DNA of 39,301 bases from JBMYTN01 sp049604415 (GTDB lineage Bacteria; Pseudomonadota; Alphaproteobacteria; Rhodospirillales; Rhodospirillaceae): contig JBMYTN010000035.1 in the NCBI GenBank assembly GCA_049604415.1, positions 1 through 39,301 of the forward strand, given 5' to 3'. A program made the position numbers and the translations under genes. Under the pieces are notes generated by a model, which saw only the letters and a list, made by a program, of their open reading frames with translations, was not told where the DNA came from and made no database searches. Shown here one piece after another: positions 9,765 through 18,507 of this stretch; the stretch's first letter is position 1; each line of letters starts with the position of its first letter.

Positions 9765-9881
9765 GGTCCCGCAGTACATAAAGAGGGTCACCGGCGCCAC
9801 CGCTCCTCCACCAGAGAAGCCGCTGCGTCATCCCTGCCACCCCAACACCTATTCACTCTCTTTATGATGAGGATGACAGCG

Positions 9882-10130
9882 ATGAACCGCACAACCAGCA
9901 CCCCCTCCTTTGCCGCCCTCCGGCCCTTTGGCCTGGAAAGCACCTTCGACCGGCTGTTTGGCTTGGCCCATTTTGTGATGGAAATCGCCCGGCAGCGCCG
10001 TGATCTGGCGTCCCTGGATGACCGCATGCTGGCCGATATCGGCTATAGCCGGTCCGAAGCAGACGCCGAAGCCTCGCGGCCGTTCTGGGACCTGCCGACA
10101 GGCCAACTGATCCGTGATCGGCGTTATTAG
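9882..10130 (+). CDS. DUF1127 domain small protein
   Basis: An 82-residue basic protein. The DUF1127 signature is at residues 39-57 (RRDLASLDDRMLADIGYSR), preceded by a helical stretch FDRLFGLAHFVMEIARQ. The ATG at 9882 has GAGG 9 bases upstream; ATGs at 9864, 9867 and 9873 are alternatives that would add 3-6 residues. Members of this family in other alphaproteobacteria have been linked to RNA binding and stress or metabolite responses; the role here is not known. It is divergent from the LysR gene (177-base gap) and is followed by a strong terminator. Confidence 0.88.
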   Translation: MNRTTSTPSFAALRPFGLESTFDRLFGLAHFVMEIARQRRDLASLDDRMLADIGYSRSEADAEASRPFWDLPTGQLIRDRRY

Positions 10131-10166
10131 AGCGCTTTTCCATGGCTCGATGGTTTAGAAGGATAC

Positions 10167-10188
10167 CGAACGGACAGCGCTCCGTTCG
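10167..10188 (+). other. perfect 8-bp hairpin after the DUF1127 gene
   Basis: CGAACGGA (10167-10174) pairs exactly with TCCGTTCG (10181-10188) around a 6-base loop. There is no U-tract. It lies immediately before the strong terminator and may protect the mRNA 3' end. Confidence 0.4.
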
Positions 10189-10189
10189 C

Positions 10190-10232
10190 AAAAGGCCGGC
10201 ACGTGGTGATCACCCACGCACCGGCCTTTTTT
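10190..10232 (+). terminator. intrinsic terminator between DUF1127 and folP, probably bidirectional
   Basis: AAAGGCCGG (10191-10199) pairs with CCGGCCTTT (10221-10229), with an inner CGTGG/CCACG stem (10202-10206 with 10214-10218). Six T follow on the plus strand. On the minus strand the stem is followed by TTTT, so it can also stop folP transcripts. Confidence 0.85.
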
Positions 10233-10259
10233 GTCTATAGGGTCAATGGTTCTTTAGGC

Positions 10260-11357
10260 TTACAGGTGATCCCAGCCATCAATGGCGGACGCTACGGACA
10301 GGGCTTGAACCGTGTCGGTGACATCATGGACCCGGATGATCTGCGCCCCCCGGGCCTGAGCCGCCAAAGCCGCCGAGAGCGAGCCCGGCAGGCGCTGTTT
10401 GGGATGCCCGGCTGGGACGATACGCCCGATATAGCTTTTGCGTGACGCCCCCAGCAGCACCCGGGTGCCCAAGCCGTGGAACAGGGCCAAATAATCCATC
10501 AGAGCCAGATTGTGTTCCAGATCCTTGCCAAAGCCGATGCCCGGGTCGATGCAGATCTGGCTGGGCGGAATACCCGCCCGGCGACAGGCCGCAATCCGCT
10601 CTGCGAGATAATCATAAACATCGAGCACCGCATGGCCGTAACGGGGATTGGCCTGCATGGTTTGCGGCTCGCCTTGCATATGCATCAGCACCACGGGCAC
10701 CCCGGCCCGGGCCGCCAAGGAAATCGCCGCCGGATCGCCGGTCAGGGCGGTGATGTCATTGATGATCCGCGCCCCGGCTTCCAAGGCAGCGGTCATGACA
10801 GCCGCATTGCGCGTATCAATGGAAACCACCGCGCCCCGCTCCGCCAAGGCCTGGATCACGGGAACCACCCGCTGAATCTCGACCTTGGGGTCGACAGGAT
10901 CCGCGCCCGGACGGGTGCTCTCCCCGCCGATATCTAGGATCCCAGCCCCGGCCTCGAGCATGGTCAGCCCAGAGGTGATGGCAATATCCGGATCAAAATG
11001 GTCGCCACCATCGGAAAAGCTGTCGGGCGTGACATTCAAAATGCCCATCACCACGCTGGGATGCCGGGCTGGCGGCGCAGCATGGGCAAAGCCCGGCCGG
11101 GCAGCGCACAGATTGGCCAGCAGGACATCGACCCGGGCCGACACACCGCCACCTTCTTCCTTCGCCCAGACCACCAGATCCGGCAAGCTCATCACACAGG
11201 TCAGAATGCCTTGCCCGGGACGGCGGATCAGCACCTCAACAGCGGAAAACCATAATGGCCCCCCCACCAAACGGCGCAACTCCCCTGAGACAAGCTCGGC
11301 ACCGGGCCGACGGGCCAAATGGCGCGGGCAGAGATATAAATGGGTTTCGGGATCCAC
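10260..11357 (-). CDS. folP: dihydropteroate synthase
   Basis: Condenses p-aminobenzoate with hydroxymethyl-dihydropterin pyrophosphate in folate synthesis. The core motifs are complete: VVMGILNVTPDSFSDGG (pterin/phosphate loop), ILDIGGESTRPGA, SIDTRNAAV, INDITAL, VLMHMQG, DPGIGFGKDLEHN and LLGASRKSYIGRI. About 90 residues precede the core (from VDPETHLYLCPRH), an N-terminal addition common in alphaproteobacteria. I place the start at GTG 11357, which gives 365 residues. The reading frame continues upstream through the ftsH end, but that part is not family-like. No good Shine-Dalgarno is visible and an intrinsic terminator lies only 13 bases upstream, so the start is uncertain. Confidence 0.9.
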   Translation of the reverse strand: MDPETHLYLCPRHLARRPGAELVSGELRRLVGGPLWFSAVEVLIRRPGQGILTCVMSLPDLVVWAKEEGGGVSARVDVLLANLCAARPGFAHAAPPARHPSVVMGILNVTPDSFSDGGDHFDPDIAITSGLTMLEAGAGILDIGGESTRPGADPVDPKVEIQRVVPVIQALAERGAVVSIDTRNAAVMTAALEAGARIINDITALTGDPAAISLAARAGVPVVLMHMQGEPQTMQANPRYGHAVLDVYDYLAERIAACRRAGIPPSQICIDPGIGFGKDLEHNLALMDYLALFHGLGTRVLLGASRKSYIGRIVPAGHPKQRLPGSLSAALAAQARGAQIIRVHDVTDTVQALSVASAIDGWDHL

Positions 11358-11370
11358 CTTGCTCTGTCGG

Positions 11371-11397
11371 AAAAAGCCCCGCACTGCTGCGGGGCTT
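11371..11397 (-). terminator. intrinsic terminator after ftsH
   Basis: On the minus strand a perfect 10-bp GC-rich stem (11388-11397 with 11374-11383, 4-base loop) is followed by a run of five T. It lies about 80 bases past the ftsH stop and 13 bases before the chosen folP start. Confidence 0.85.
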
Positions 11398-11478
11398 CCG
11401 AAGACCGGGAGAGACCCGCAGGATCGGCGCGGGATCTCCCTTGTGTCAGGCGTTTGATCCGAGGATCCGGCCACAGCA

Positions 11479-13401
11479 TCAGCCTCCCGGCTGGGGCTCA
11501 GGACCGAAGCCCCCTTTGACACTGCTGCCGCTGGTCGGCACCGAGGACCGGCGACCACCGCGTTCCTTCGGCGGCGGCGGCGGCTGTTCGGTGCGGTTGA
11601 TGTCCTCACCGCGCAGCAGGCGGTTGACCTCCTCACCGGACAGGGTCTCATATTCCAACAGACCCTTGGTGATGGTTTCCAGGTCATCCTTATGGGCGGT
11701 TAGAACCTCGCGGGCCTTTTCCTCGCCCTCTGCCACAAACCGCCGGACTTCATCATCGATGGTCTTGGCAGTGGCGTCAGAGACGCTCTTATGCTGGGTC
11801 ACCGAGTGGCCCAGGAAGACCTCTTCCTGGTTATCGGAATAGCGCAACGGGCCGAGCTTCTCCGAATAGCCAAACTCCGTGACCATGCGGCGGGCCATGT
11901 CGGTGGCCTGCATGATGTCATTGGACGCCCCAGTGGTGATTTCATTGGGGCCGTAGATGATTTCTTCGGCCACCCGACCCCCGAAGGCCATGGCAATGCG
12001 GGCCTTCAACTCTTTGAGCGAATAGCCATAGCGATCCCGCTCCGGCAGGGCCATGGTCACGCCCAAGGCCCGACCGCGCGGAATAATGGTCACCTTATGC
12101 AGCGGATCATGGCCTTCAACCTTCAGGGCGACCAAGGCATGACCGGCTTCGTGATAGGCGGTCTTTTCCTTTTCATCCTCGGTCATGACCATGGAGCGCC
12201 GCTCGGCCCCCATCAGCACCTTGTCCTTAGCGTCTTCAAACTCGGCCATGGTCACCACCCGCTTGCCCTTCCGGGCCGCCAGCAATGCGGCTTCATTGAC
12301 CAAGTTAGACAGATCAGCCCCGGAGAACCCAGGGGTGCCCCGCGCAATGGTGCGGCTGTCCACATCCGGACCCAGCGGGGTTTTGCGCATATGGACCTTC
12401 AGGATCTTTTCCCGACCCATGATATCCGGGTTCGGCACGGTGATCTGACGGTCAAAACGACCGGGACGCAGCAGAGCCGGATCCAAAACGTCAGGCCGGT
12501 TGGTGGCCGCAATCAGGATCACGCCCTCATTGGCCTCAAAGCCATCCATCTCCACCAGAAGCTGGTTCAGGGTCTGCTCGCGCTCGTCATTGCCGCCGCC
12601 AAGACCGGCCCCACGGTGGCGACCGACGGCGTCGATTTCATCGATGAAGATGATGCACGGCGCATTCTTCTTGCCCTGTTCGAACATGTCGCGGACCCGG
12701 CTGGCCCCCACCCCAACAAACATTTCCACAAAGTCAGAGCCGGAGATGGTGAAGAACGGCACATTGGCTTCCCCGGCAATGGCACGGGCCAACAGGGTCT
12801 TACCGGTCCCCGGCGGGCCGACCAGCAACACGCCCTTTGGGATCTTGCCGCCGAGACGCTGGAACTTCTGCGGATCGCGCAGGAACTCAACCACCTCTTC
12901 CAGTTCTTGCTTGGCCTCGTCGATGCCAGCGACATCATCAAAGGTCACCCGACCGGTTTTTTCAGTCAGCAGCTTGGCGCGGGATTTACCAAAGCCCATG
13001 GCCTTGCCACCGCCACCCTGCATCTGGCGCATGAAGAAGATCCAGACCCCGATCAGCAACAGGAATGGGAACCAGGAGATCACAATGCTCCAGAAGGTCG
13101 GCACATTGTCATCCGGCGGCACCGCCGAGATCGTCACGCCGCTGTTTTGCAGGCGGTCCACCAGCATTGGATCGCGGGGCGCATAGGTCACAAATGGCGC
13201 GTTCGACGTCAGGTGACCGGTGATGGAATCCCCTTGGATGGTGACATCGGCGATTTCGCCGGCGTCCAACCGATCCAGGAATTCAGAATACGCCATGGAG
13301 GATCTTTGGGTGGTGGTGCTGTTCGATTGGAACATCTGCAGCATAAACACCAAGAAGATCGCAATGATGATCCAAAGCAGCAGGTTTTTGCTGAAATTCA
13401 A
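11479..13401 (-). CDS. ftsH: ATP-dependent zinc metalloprotease FtsH
   Basis: Membrane-bound AAA+ protease that degrades misfolded membrane proteins and regulators. 640 residues: membrane segment 1 at about 5-23, a periplasmic part, membrane segment 2 at about 104-124, AAA domain with Walker A GPPGTGKT (195-202) and Walker B IIFIDEID (250-257), SRH region with ATNRPDVLDPALLRPGRFDR, and the zinc site HEAGH (417-421). The tail is Pro/Gly-rich. The likely start is a TTG at 13401 with GAAAGG 8 bases upstream; the protein then begins exactly like relatives (MNFSKNLLLWIIIAIF). It follows tilS by about 130 bases, where a promoter can be proposed. The neighbour folP is conserved. Confidence 0.96.
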   Translation of the reverse strand: MNFSKNLLLWIIIAIFLVFMLQMFQSNSTTTQRSSMAYSEFLDRLDAGEIADVTIQGDSITGHLTSNAPFVTYAPRDPMLVDRLQNSGVTISAVPPDDNVPTFWSIVISWFPFLLLIGVWIFFMRQMQGGGGKAMGFGKSRAKLLTEKTGRVTFDDVAGIDEAKQELEEVVEFLRDPQKFQRLGGKIPKGVLLVGPPGTGKTLLARAIAGEANVPFFTISGSDFVEMFVGVGASRVRDMFEQGKKNAPCIIFIDEIDAVGRHRGAGLGGGNDEREQTLNQLLVEMDGFEANEGVILIAATNRPDVLDPALLRPGRFDRQITVPNPDIMGREKILKVHMRKTPLGPDVDSRTIARGTPGFSGADLSNLVNEAALLAARKGKRVVTMAEFEDAKDKVLMGAERRSMVMTEDEKEKTAYHEAGHALVALKVEGHDPLHKVTIIPRGRALGVTMALPERDRYGYSLKELKARIAMAFGGRVAEEIIYGPNEITTGASNDIMQATDMARRMVTEFGYSEKLGPLRYSDNQEEVFLGHSVTQHKSVSDATAKTIDDEVRRFVAEGEEKAREVLTAHKDDLETITKGLLEYETLSGEEVNRLLRGEDINRTEQPPPPPKERGGRRSSVPTSGSSVKGGFGPEPQPGG

Positions 13402-13473
13402 GGTTTCGACCTTTCCGTGACGCCCGGTTCCAAACCTCTGGAAAGAAGGGCTTCAAAACTATCTGTTCCGGAC

Positions 13474-13503
13474 ATGTAAGTGCTGTCCTGTCCGTGCTTC
13501 AAG
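13474..13503 (-). promoter_or_regulatory. putative ftsH promoter
   Basis: On the minus strand CTTGAAG (from 13503) is followed 17 bases after TTGAAG by TTACAT (13479-13474). The CTTG ... CTTACAT pattern also resembles alphaproteobacterial RpoH promoters (CTTG ... CYTATNT), but the spacing of 19 is slightly long. It lies 72 bases upstream of ftsH. Heat-shock control of ftsH is known in other proteobacteria; here it is inference. Confidence 0.4.
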
Positions 13504-13530
13504 GGTTCTCACCCATTGGCCATAGGCCCT

Positions 13531-14970
13531 TTACCCACCTCGACGGATCCCCGAGGCAAATAAGCTCAGGGCTGGGCTCGGCCTAATCACCAGCCGCACG
13601 GGGTCAACAAGGGGCCTGTCTTCCGCTTTCTGCCTACGCAGGCTTGGCTGTCCCGGATCCATAGAATAGACCGCTTCGCCGACGGACGGAATTGAGAAAT
13701 CTCCCTTAATCCGCGCCAAAGACGCGAATTTCTGCGCCGGAGGACACCTGAACACCATGGGCAAGGCTGCCCGGGCAATCGCAGGCACCTTGCTCAAAGG
13801 TCCATCCGGGTCACAGGCCATCACTTGGGCGGCACGCCGCGCGCCAAGCGCCATCACCCAACAGGTCGTGTCAGGTTGGAAATTTTCATCTGCCGGGCGT
13901 TCAATCACAAATCTGTGATCCCAGTGCACGGATCCACCGGCTGGAAGGGCTTTTGCGCGGTCCCAGCGCTCCAAACCTCGGCATTCCCGGCACACCAACC
14001 AGGCTCTGCCGTCGCGGGTTGGGCGGATCAGGCATCCACCCAAGCTGACAGTGTGATCGGCGTCGTCCAAAGCGGTCTTGATTCGCGCTGGGTCGAGCGC
14101 TGCCCGCTGTCCGCCAACCCAGCCCAAAACCCGTCCCAAGACAGCCGCATGCGCGGGTGCAAGGGGTCCCGAACGGTCTACCCAGGCCAAGCCCAGCCTG
14201 GGATCAGGGCGCACAGAGGCCGTAACGAGCCGATCCAAGCGGGCTTCGTCAATGGTGCGCTGGTTTTGGGCCCGCTGCGCCTGGTCCAGTAGTGGAGCGG
14301 TCTGGCTTAAAAAAGTCGGATCAGCCCGCAATTGGCCGCGCGCCCGGCGGAGATCGCGATTGCTCGGATCCTCGGACCAGGGGATCTCCCGCTGGCGCAG
14401 GGTTGCGATCAACCGGCTTTTGCTGATCGACAGCAAAGGCCGCAGCAGACGCACGCCCGGTTGGTGCAGGATGGGCGCCATGCCCGCCAAGCCATGGGGA
14501 CCGCTGCCGCCTTGCTGGCGCAAGGCAATGGTTTCAGCTTGGTCATCCCGGTGATGGCCGAGCAACAGATGCAAAATGCCCCGCTCCCGGCAGGCCTGTT
14601 CCAAGGCTTTCATACGGGCCTGTCGGGCGGCCTCCAAGATGCCACCGGTTCCGGCGGGCGGTGGATCGGACCATGTCAAACGCTGGGTGTCACTGCCCAA
14701 CGCTCGGGCAGTGTGCTCGGCCTGATCCAACTCCGCTGCCGCCTCGACACGCAATGCATGATCAAAGCACAGCGTCAAGACGGTTCCGCCACGCTCTTGA
14801 GCCCATTGGCAGGCAAGCAGCAACAATGCTGTGCTGTCCGGCCCTCCGGACAGCCCAACGGCAAGAGAGGGCTGAGGCTCAAACGGCCCCAGGGCGGCCA
14901 TCATTTGGGAAAACGCGGCAGCCTGAAGCGGCGTTTCATCCTCAGGCACAAGCGGAGTGGTTAGCGACAC
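13531..14970 (-). CDS. tilS: tRNA(Ile)-lysidine synthetase
   Basis: Adds lysine to C34 of the tRNA-Ile that reads AUA, changing its charging and decoding. 479 residues with the PP-loop SGGPDS (41-46), LLLGHHRDDQAETIALR typical of TilS, and EDPSNRDLRRARGQLR. The C-terminal half is less conserved, as usual. The start is GTG at 14970, overlapping the cpoB stop by 10 bases; a GTG at codon 8 would also be possible. The overlap suggests translational coupling to cpoB. Placement between cpoB and ftsH is common in alphaproteobacteria. Confidence 0.92.
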   Translation of the reverse strand: MSLTTPLVPEDETPLQAAAFSQMMAALGPFEPQPSLAVGLSGGPDSTALLLLACQWAQERGGTVLTLCFDHALRVEAAAELDQAEHTARALGSDTQRLTWSDPPPAGTGGILEAARQARMKALEQACRERGILHLLLGHHRDDQAETIALRQQGGSGPHGLAGMAPILHQPGVRLLRPLLSISKSRLIATLRQREIPWSEDPSNRDLRRARGQLRADPTFLSQTAPLLDQAQRAQNQRTIDEARLDRLVTASVRPDPRLGLAWVDRSGPLAPAHAAVLGRVLGWVGGQRAALDPARIKTALDDADHTVSLGGCLIRPTRDGRAWLVCRECRGLERWDRAKALPAGGSVHWDHRFVIERPADENFQPDTTCWVMALGARRAAQVMACDPDGPLSKVPAIARAALPMVFRCPPAQKFASLARIKGDFSIPSVGEAVYSMDPGQPSLRRQKAEDRPLVDPVRLVIRPSPALSLFASGIRRGG

Positions 14971-15956
14971 CCGACCCGTTGCATTTCGCTGCGGGCCCGG
15001 CGCTTGATCGGCTCCGGAGCGCCCGGGAATTGGGTGGACAAACGCGAGAAGGCAGCGCAGGCCTCCTGGGTTTTGTTGATCGCGGCCATGGATAGGCCAA
15101 GTTTCAACAAATTGTCCGGCGCTTTGTTGCTATCCGGATAGGATTTATAGCCTTCCAAAAAGGTCATCGCGGCCTGTTCGTAATTGCCGCGAATATAATA
15201 GGTTTCCCCCAGCCAATAAGCGGCATTGCCAGACAAGCCATTGGAGGGATTGGCATCCAGGAACGACCGGAAGGCTTGCTCTGCAGCGACATAATCCGCC
15301 CGGCGCAACAGTGAAAACGCATAGTTATATTGTTCCGCCGGGCTGCCATTCAGCAAGGCTTGGGGCGCAACACCAGCGGCCGGTGCGGCCTGCGGCGTGC
15401 CTGGCACATAGCCGAGTACCCCGGTTTGACCGGGCTGGGAACCCGCTCCGGCGACGGCGACCGGGGCCGCCCCTGGAGATGGCGTGAAGCTTTGGGCAGG
15501 AGGCACACCGGCTCCGCTGGTGCGTGGCGTCGCTGCACCGCCGCTCTCCAAGGCAATCAAGCGGGCTTCGGTATCTTCGGCAAACAGTTCGAACCGGCGC
15601 TTCAGATCTTGGGCCTCAAAGGCAGCACGCTCGGCTTGCCCGGTGGCTTGTTGCAGCAGGCTTTCCAATTCGGTCAGGCGCACTTGCAGCGCCCCAATAT
15701 CGGTGGGATTTAAGCCTGCGGGCGACCCGACGGCACCCGCCCCACCGGAATAGACCTGGCCGGACAGGGCGTTGAGATCCCGTTCCAAGCGATCCAACCG
15801 AAAGGCCAGGGTCGATAGGTCTTGGGCCAGGGCGGGTAAGGGGGCAGAGGCCAGCACCACACCCGCAATCACGCCCGCTGCGACCAGACCGCGCCGTGCC
15901 ATCCGGAACAGAGGAGCCGGACGGCCCAGGCTAGGGATCGAGAGGGTGGTGGTCAT
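14961..15956 (-). CDS. cpoB: cell division coordinator CpoB (YbgF)
   Basis: Periplasmic Tol-Pal accessory protein that in E. coli links peptidoglycan synthesis to outer-membrane constriction. 331 residues: a long signal peptide ending near PLPALAQ (about 45), a coiled-coil trimerisation region (about 50-125), a Pro/Ala/Gly linker, and C-terminal TPR repeats (about 205-331: YNYAFSLLRRADYVAAEQAF, AYWLGETYYIRGNYEQA, NLLKLGLSMAAINKTQEACA). GGGAGA precedes the ATG. It lies 230 bases after pal, behind a hairpin, so it may have its own promoter. Confidence 0.92.
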   Translation of the reverse strand: MTTTLSIPSLGRPAPLFRMARRGLVAAGVIAGVVLASAPLPALAQDLSTLAFRLDRLERDLNALSGQVYSGGAGAVGSPAGLNPTDIGALQVRLTELESLLQQATGQAERAAFEAQDLKRRFELFAEDTEARLIALESGGAATPRTSGAGVPPAQSFTPSPGAAPVAVAGAGSQPGQTGVLGYVPGTPQAAPAAGVAPQALLNGSPAEQYNYAFSLLRRADYVAAEQAFRSFLDANPSNGLSGNAAYWLGETYYIRGNYEQAAMTFLEGYKSYPDSNKAPDNLLKLGLSMAAINKTQEACAAFSRLSTQFPGAPEPIKRRARSEMQRVGCR

Positions 15957-16125
15957 AGGGTCTCTCCCAAAGTCAACGCAGCAATCAAAATAGGATAGTC
16001 AGGCCCCGCAAGGCCACGTCTGGTCAGAGTAGCCAGGAAACGGGGCAAACAAAAGGCGGATCCTAAGGGGCTATCCCAAGAGGCTAATCCTTTGTGGCGA
16101 TCCCAATAGACCACCCAAGAGTCAG

Positions 16126-16156
16126 AAAGGGCATCACCCTGGGGATGATGCCCTTT
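16126..16156 (-). terminator. hairpin downstream of pal
   Basis: A perfect 11-bp stem (16126-16136 with 16146-16156, 9-base loop) ends on the minus strand in GCCCTTT followed by CTGAC, so the U-tract is short. It begins 30 bases after the pal stop and would reduce reading into cpoB. The rest of the 230-base gap (15957-16186) shows nothing else clear. Confidence 0.6.
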
Positions 16157-16186
16157 CCAAAATTCACGATGTCCAAGCGGACCGGA

Positions 16187-16666
16187 TCAACCGGCGGGCA
16201 GAGACACACCGCGACGGTTTTGCGCCCAGCAGCTTTCGCTGGATTGTGCGCAGACCGGGCGTTCCTTGCCGTAGGTCACGGTCCGCAGACGGGTCGGGGA
16301 CACGCCTTGGCTGACCAGGAACTCGCGCACGGCATTGGCGCGGCGCTCACCCAGAGCCAAGTTGTAATCCCGGGTGCCACGCTCGTCGGCATGGCCTTCC
16401 ACGGTCAGGCTGTATTGGGCATATTGGTTGAGCCACTGGGCCTGACGCTGCAGAACAGAGCGGGCCTGCGGAGACAGGGTGAACTGGTCAAACCCAAAGA
16501 ACACGCGATCGCCAACCACCTGCTGGAATTCAGCCAGCGAGCCAGCTGCGGGACCCGACGGAATGGGAGCCGGAGCGGTGGTGGCGCCGCCTCCATCATC
16601 GGAACCGGAGGAACAGGCCGCCAAGAACAGAGCGGCGGCCATGGCGAGAATTACAGAACCCTTCAT
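16187..16666 (-). CDS. pal: peptidoglycan-associated lipoprotein Pal
   Basis: Outer-membrane lipoprotein that binds peptidoglycan and TolB. 159 residues. Signal peptide MKGSVILAMAAALFLAAC with lipobox LAAC, so the mature lipidated residue is C18. A short Gly/Pro/Ala linker is followed by an OmpA-C domain: VFFGFDQFTLSPQARSVL, LTVEGHADERGTRDYNLALG, and ERRANAVREFLVSQGV, which holds the Asp/Arg pair that binds diaminopimelate. GGGAGAAG precedes the ATG at 16666; the longer open frame upstream is not family-like. It sits after tolB with a 289-base gap. Confidence 0.96.
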   Translation of the reverse strand: MKGSVILAMAAALFLAACSSGSDDGGGATTAPAPIPSGPAAGSLAEFQQVVGDRVFFGFDQFTLSPQARSVLQRQAQWLNQYAQYSLTVEGHADERGTRDYNLALGERRANAVREFLVSQGVSPTRLRTVTYGKERPVCAQSSESCWAQNRRGVSLPAG

Positions 16667-16955
16667 AAGAGACTTCTCCCCAAGGTTTGGCAGGGTTACA
16701 TCGGCGGGCGAGGAACTTTTCGAAAACCGAGTCGGCAGTCGGACGTGACCTCGAAGCAACGGTTCCGAAGGGCATGTCGCTCTGACATGCCGCGTTTGAA
16801 CCAATCCCTTACCTTTTCGCTGATATCGTTGCAGAAAACAAGAGAAATTCACGCAAAGGCCAAATCTGCGTGATCCGAGTCGTTCTGCTTCAGACCGCCC
16901 TCCCGTCGCGCCAAAGAATCGCGCAGGAGGACCATCCGAAACAGGGCTTCTCGTC
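16667..16955 (-). promoter_or_regulatory. tolB-pal intergenic region with two dyads
   Basis: This 289-base gap is long for a tol-pal operon. It contains a perfect 8-bp hairpin GGCATGTC/GACATGCC (16771-16778 with 16784-16791) and a TCACGCA/TGCGTGA dyad (16849-16855 with 16867-16873). These may be a tolB terminator, an operator or leader structures for pal. I could not identify a convincing -35/-10 pair. Confidence 0.35.
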
Positions 16956-18338
16956 TTACGGCAAAAGCGGCGACCAAGCCGGATCCGAGGCCTGGGTCGG
17001 GGTTTCGATCCGGCGCTCATTCCGACCGGTCAGATCGATGCTGTACAGGCCGGTCTGACCGCCCGGTTGTTCCCGAAAGAACATCAACACCCGACCATTG
17101 GGCGCCCAAGTCGGGCCTTCGACCAAATAGCCTTCGGTCAGGATCCGCTCACCACCACCATCGGGACGCATGACGCCGATATAGAACCGACCGCCCTTCA
17201 TTTTGGTGAAGGCGATCAAGTCGCCCCGCGGGGACCACACCGGCGTGGCATAGCGGCCATCGCCAAAGCTGATCCGGCGCACATTGCCACCCCCTGCAGA
17301 CATGACATAAATCTGCTGCGAACCACCCCGGTCAGAGTTAAAGGTCACTTCGGAGCCGTCGGGGGAATAGGATGGCGAAGTATCAATGGCCGGATGCTGG
17401 GTCAGGCGCACCGACTGGCGGGTGCGCAGATCCATTTCATAGATCTCGGTATTACCGCTGCCCGCCAAGCTCATGATCACCTTATTGCCATCGGGTGAAA
17501 ACCGCGGAGCAAAGGTCATGCCCGGGAAGTCGCCCAGCAATTCCCGGCGTCCGGTTTCAATGTTGAACAGGTAGACCCGGGGCACGCCGCTGAAATAGGA
17601 CAGATAGGTGATCTCTTGGGCGGTCGGCGAGAACCGCGGGGTCAGCACCAGGGCTTCCCCATTGGTCAGGGTGCGCTGATTGGCCCCATCCTGATCCATG
17701 ATCGCCAGTTGTTTGACCCGGTTGGTTTTCGGCCCGGTTTCCGCCACATAGACGATCCGAGTGTCGAAATAGCCGTCTTCGCCGGTCAGCGCCTTATAGA
17801 TCTCATCGGAGATGATATGCGCCACCCGGCGCCAATTGTCCGTCTGAGTGATAAAGGCCCGACCAACCATTTGGGTGCCGCCAGCAACATCCCAAAGCCG
17901 GAAGGCCACCCGCAACCGGCCATCGGATTGCCGCTCGACACCGCCTTGAACCAAGCCCCGCGCATTGATCGCCCGCCAATCGGCAAAATTCGGCTGCTGG
18001 CTGAGACCGGACAGAGTCTGCAAATAGGCCGCTTGGTCGAGAATGCGGATCAGACCACTGCCGGAAAGGTCATTGGCAATGACACTAACAATGTCCTGCC
18101 CGGTTTGGATCGCTTCGGCGTCATCGCCGCCAAAATCGGTGATGGCCAGGGGCACCGGTTCGTCGGTGCCCTGGGTGATGTCGATGACCAATTGCGCCCG
18201 GGCCGAGGACAGCGGGATGGCCAGCACGGCAAGCAGCACCAACGCAAACAGCGCCATCCCGACGGGTGTCATTGACGCTTGGCGAAGGGACAGGGTGCGG
18301 GCAGATGGCCGGAACGGGCGGGCGGACAGTCGGGTCAT
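16956..18338 (-). CDS. tolB: Tol-Pal system protein TolB
   Basis: Periplasmic beta-propeller protein that shuttles between Pal and TolA. 460 residues: a long signal peptide (about 1-48, with a hydrophobic MALFALVLLAVLAIPL core and cleavage after SSARA), an N-terminal alpha/beta domain (LVIDITQGTDEPVPLAITDF), and repeated propeller blades with the typical pattern TYLSYFSGVPRVYLFNIETG, APRFSPDGNKVIMSLAGSGN, SPSYSPDGSEVTFNSDRGGS and TPVWSPRGDLIAFTKMKGG. AAGGGA precedes the ATG. It is 169 bases downstream of tolA. Confidence 0.96.
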   Translation of the reverse strand: MTRLSARPFRPSARTLSLRQASMTPVGMALFALVLLAVLAIPLSSARAQLVIDITQGTDEPVPLAITDFGGDDAEAIQTGQDIVSVIANDLSGSGLIRILDQAAYLQTLSGLSQQPNFADWRAINARGLVQGGVERQSDGRLRVAFRLWDVAGGTQMVGRAFITQTDNWRRVAHIISDEIYKALTGEDGYFDTRIVYVAETGPKTNRVKQLAIMDQDGANQRTLTNGEALVLTPRFSPTAQEITYLSYFSGVPRVYLFNIETGRRELLGDFPGMTFAPRFSPDGNKVIMSLAGSGNTEIYEMDLRTRQSVRLTQHPAIDTSPSYSPDGSEVTFNSDRGGSQQIYVMSAGGGNVRRISFGDGRYATPVWSPRGDLIAFTKMKGGRFYIGVMRPDGGGERILTEGYLVEGPTWAPNGRVLMFFREQPGGQTGLYSIDLTGRNERRIETPTQASDPAWSPLLP

Positions 18339-18507
18339 GATCGGTCCCTTTTGGTGGTCAAAGGCGGGAAAATGGTGTCACGAACGAAACAACGGGCGGG
18401 CCACGCAGGGGAATGTGCGCGACGCATCGGATGCTTTCAACCGCTTTAGGGCAAGCTTTGCGCAGGAATTCGTCAAGGCCAAGGCAAAGCTCCCCTCTTC
18501 GCGCGTC

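Noticed and set aside
11791..13479. 562-codon open frame on the plus strand
   Set aside because: It is antisense to ftsH, has His/Gly/Gln-rich composition and no domain. It is a shadow of the real gene.
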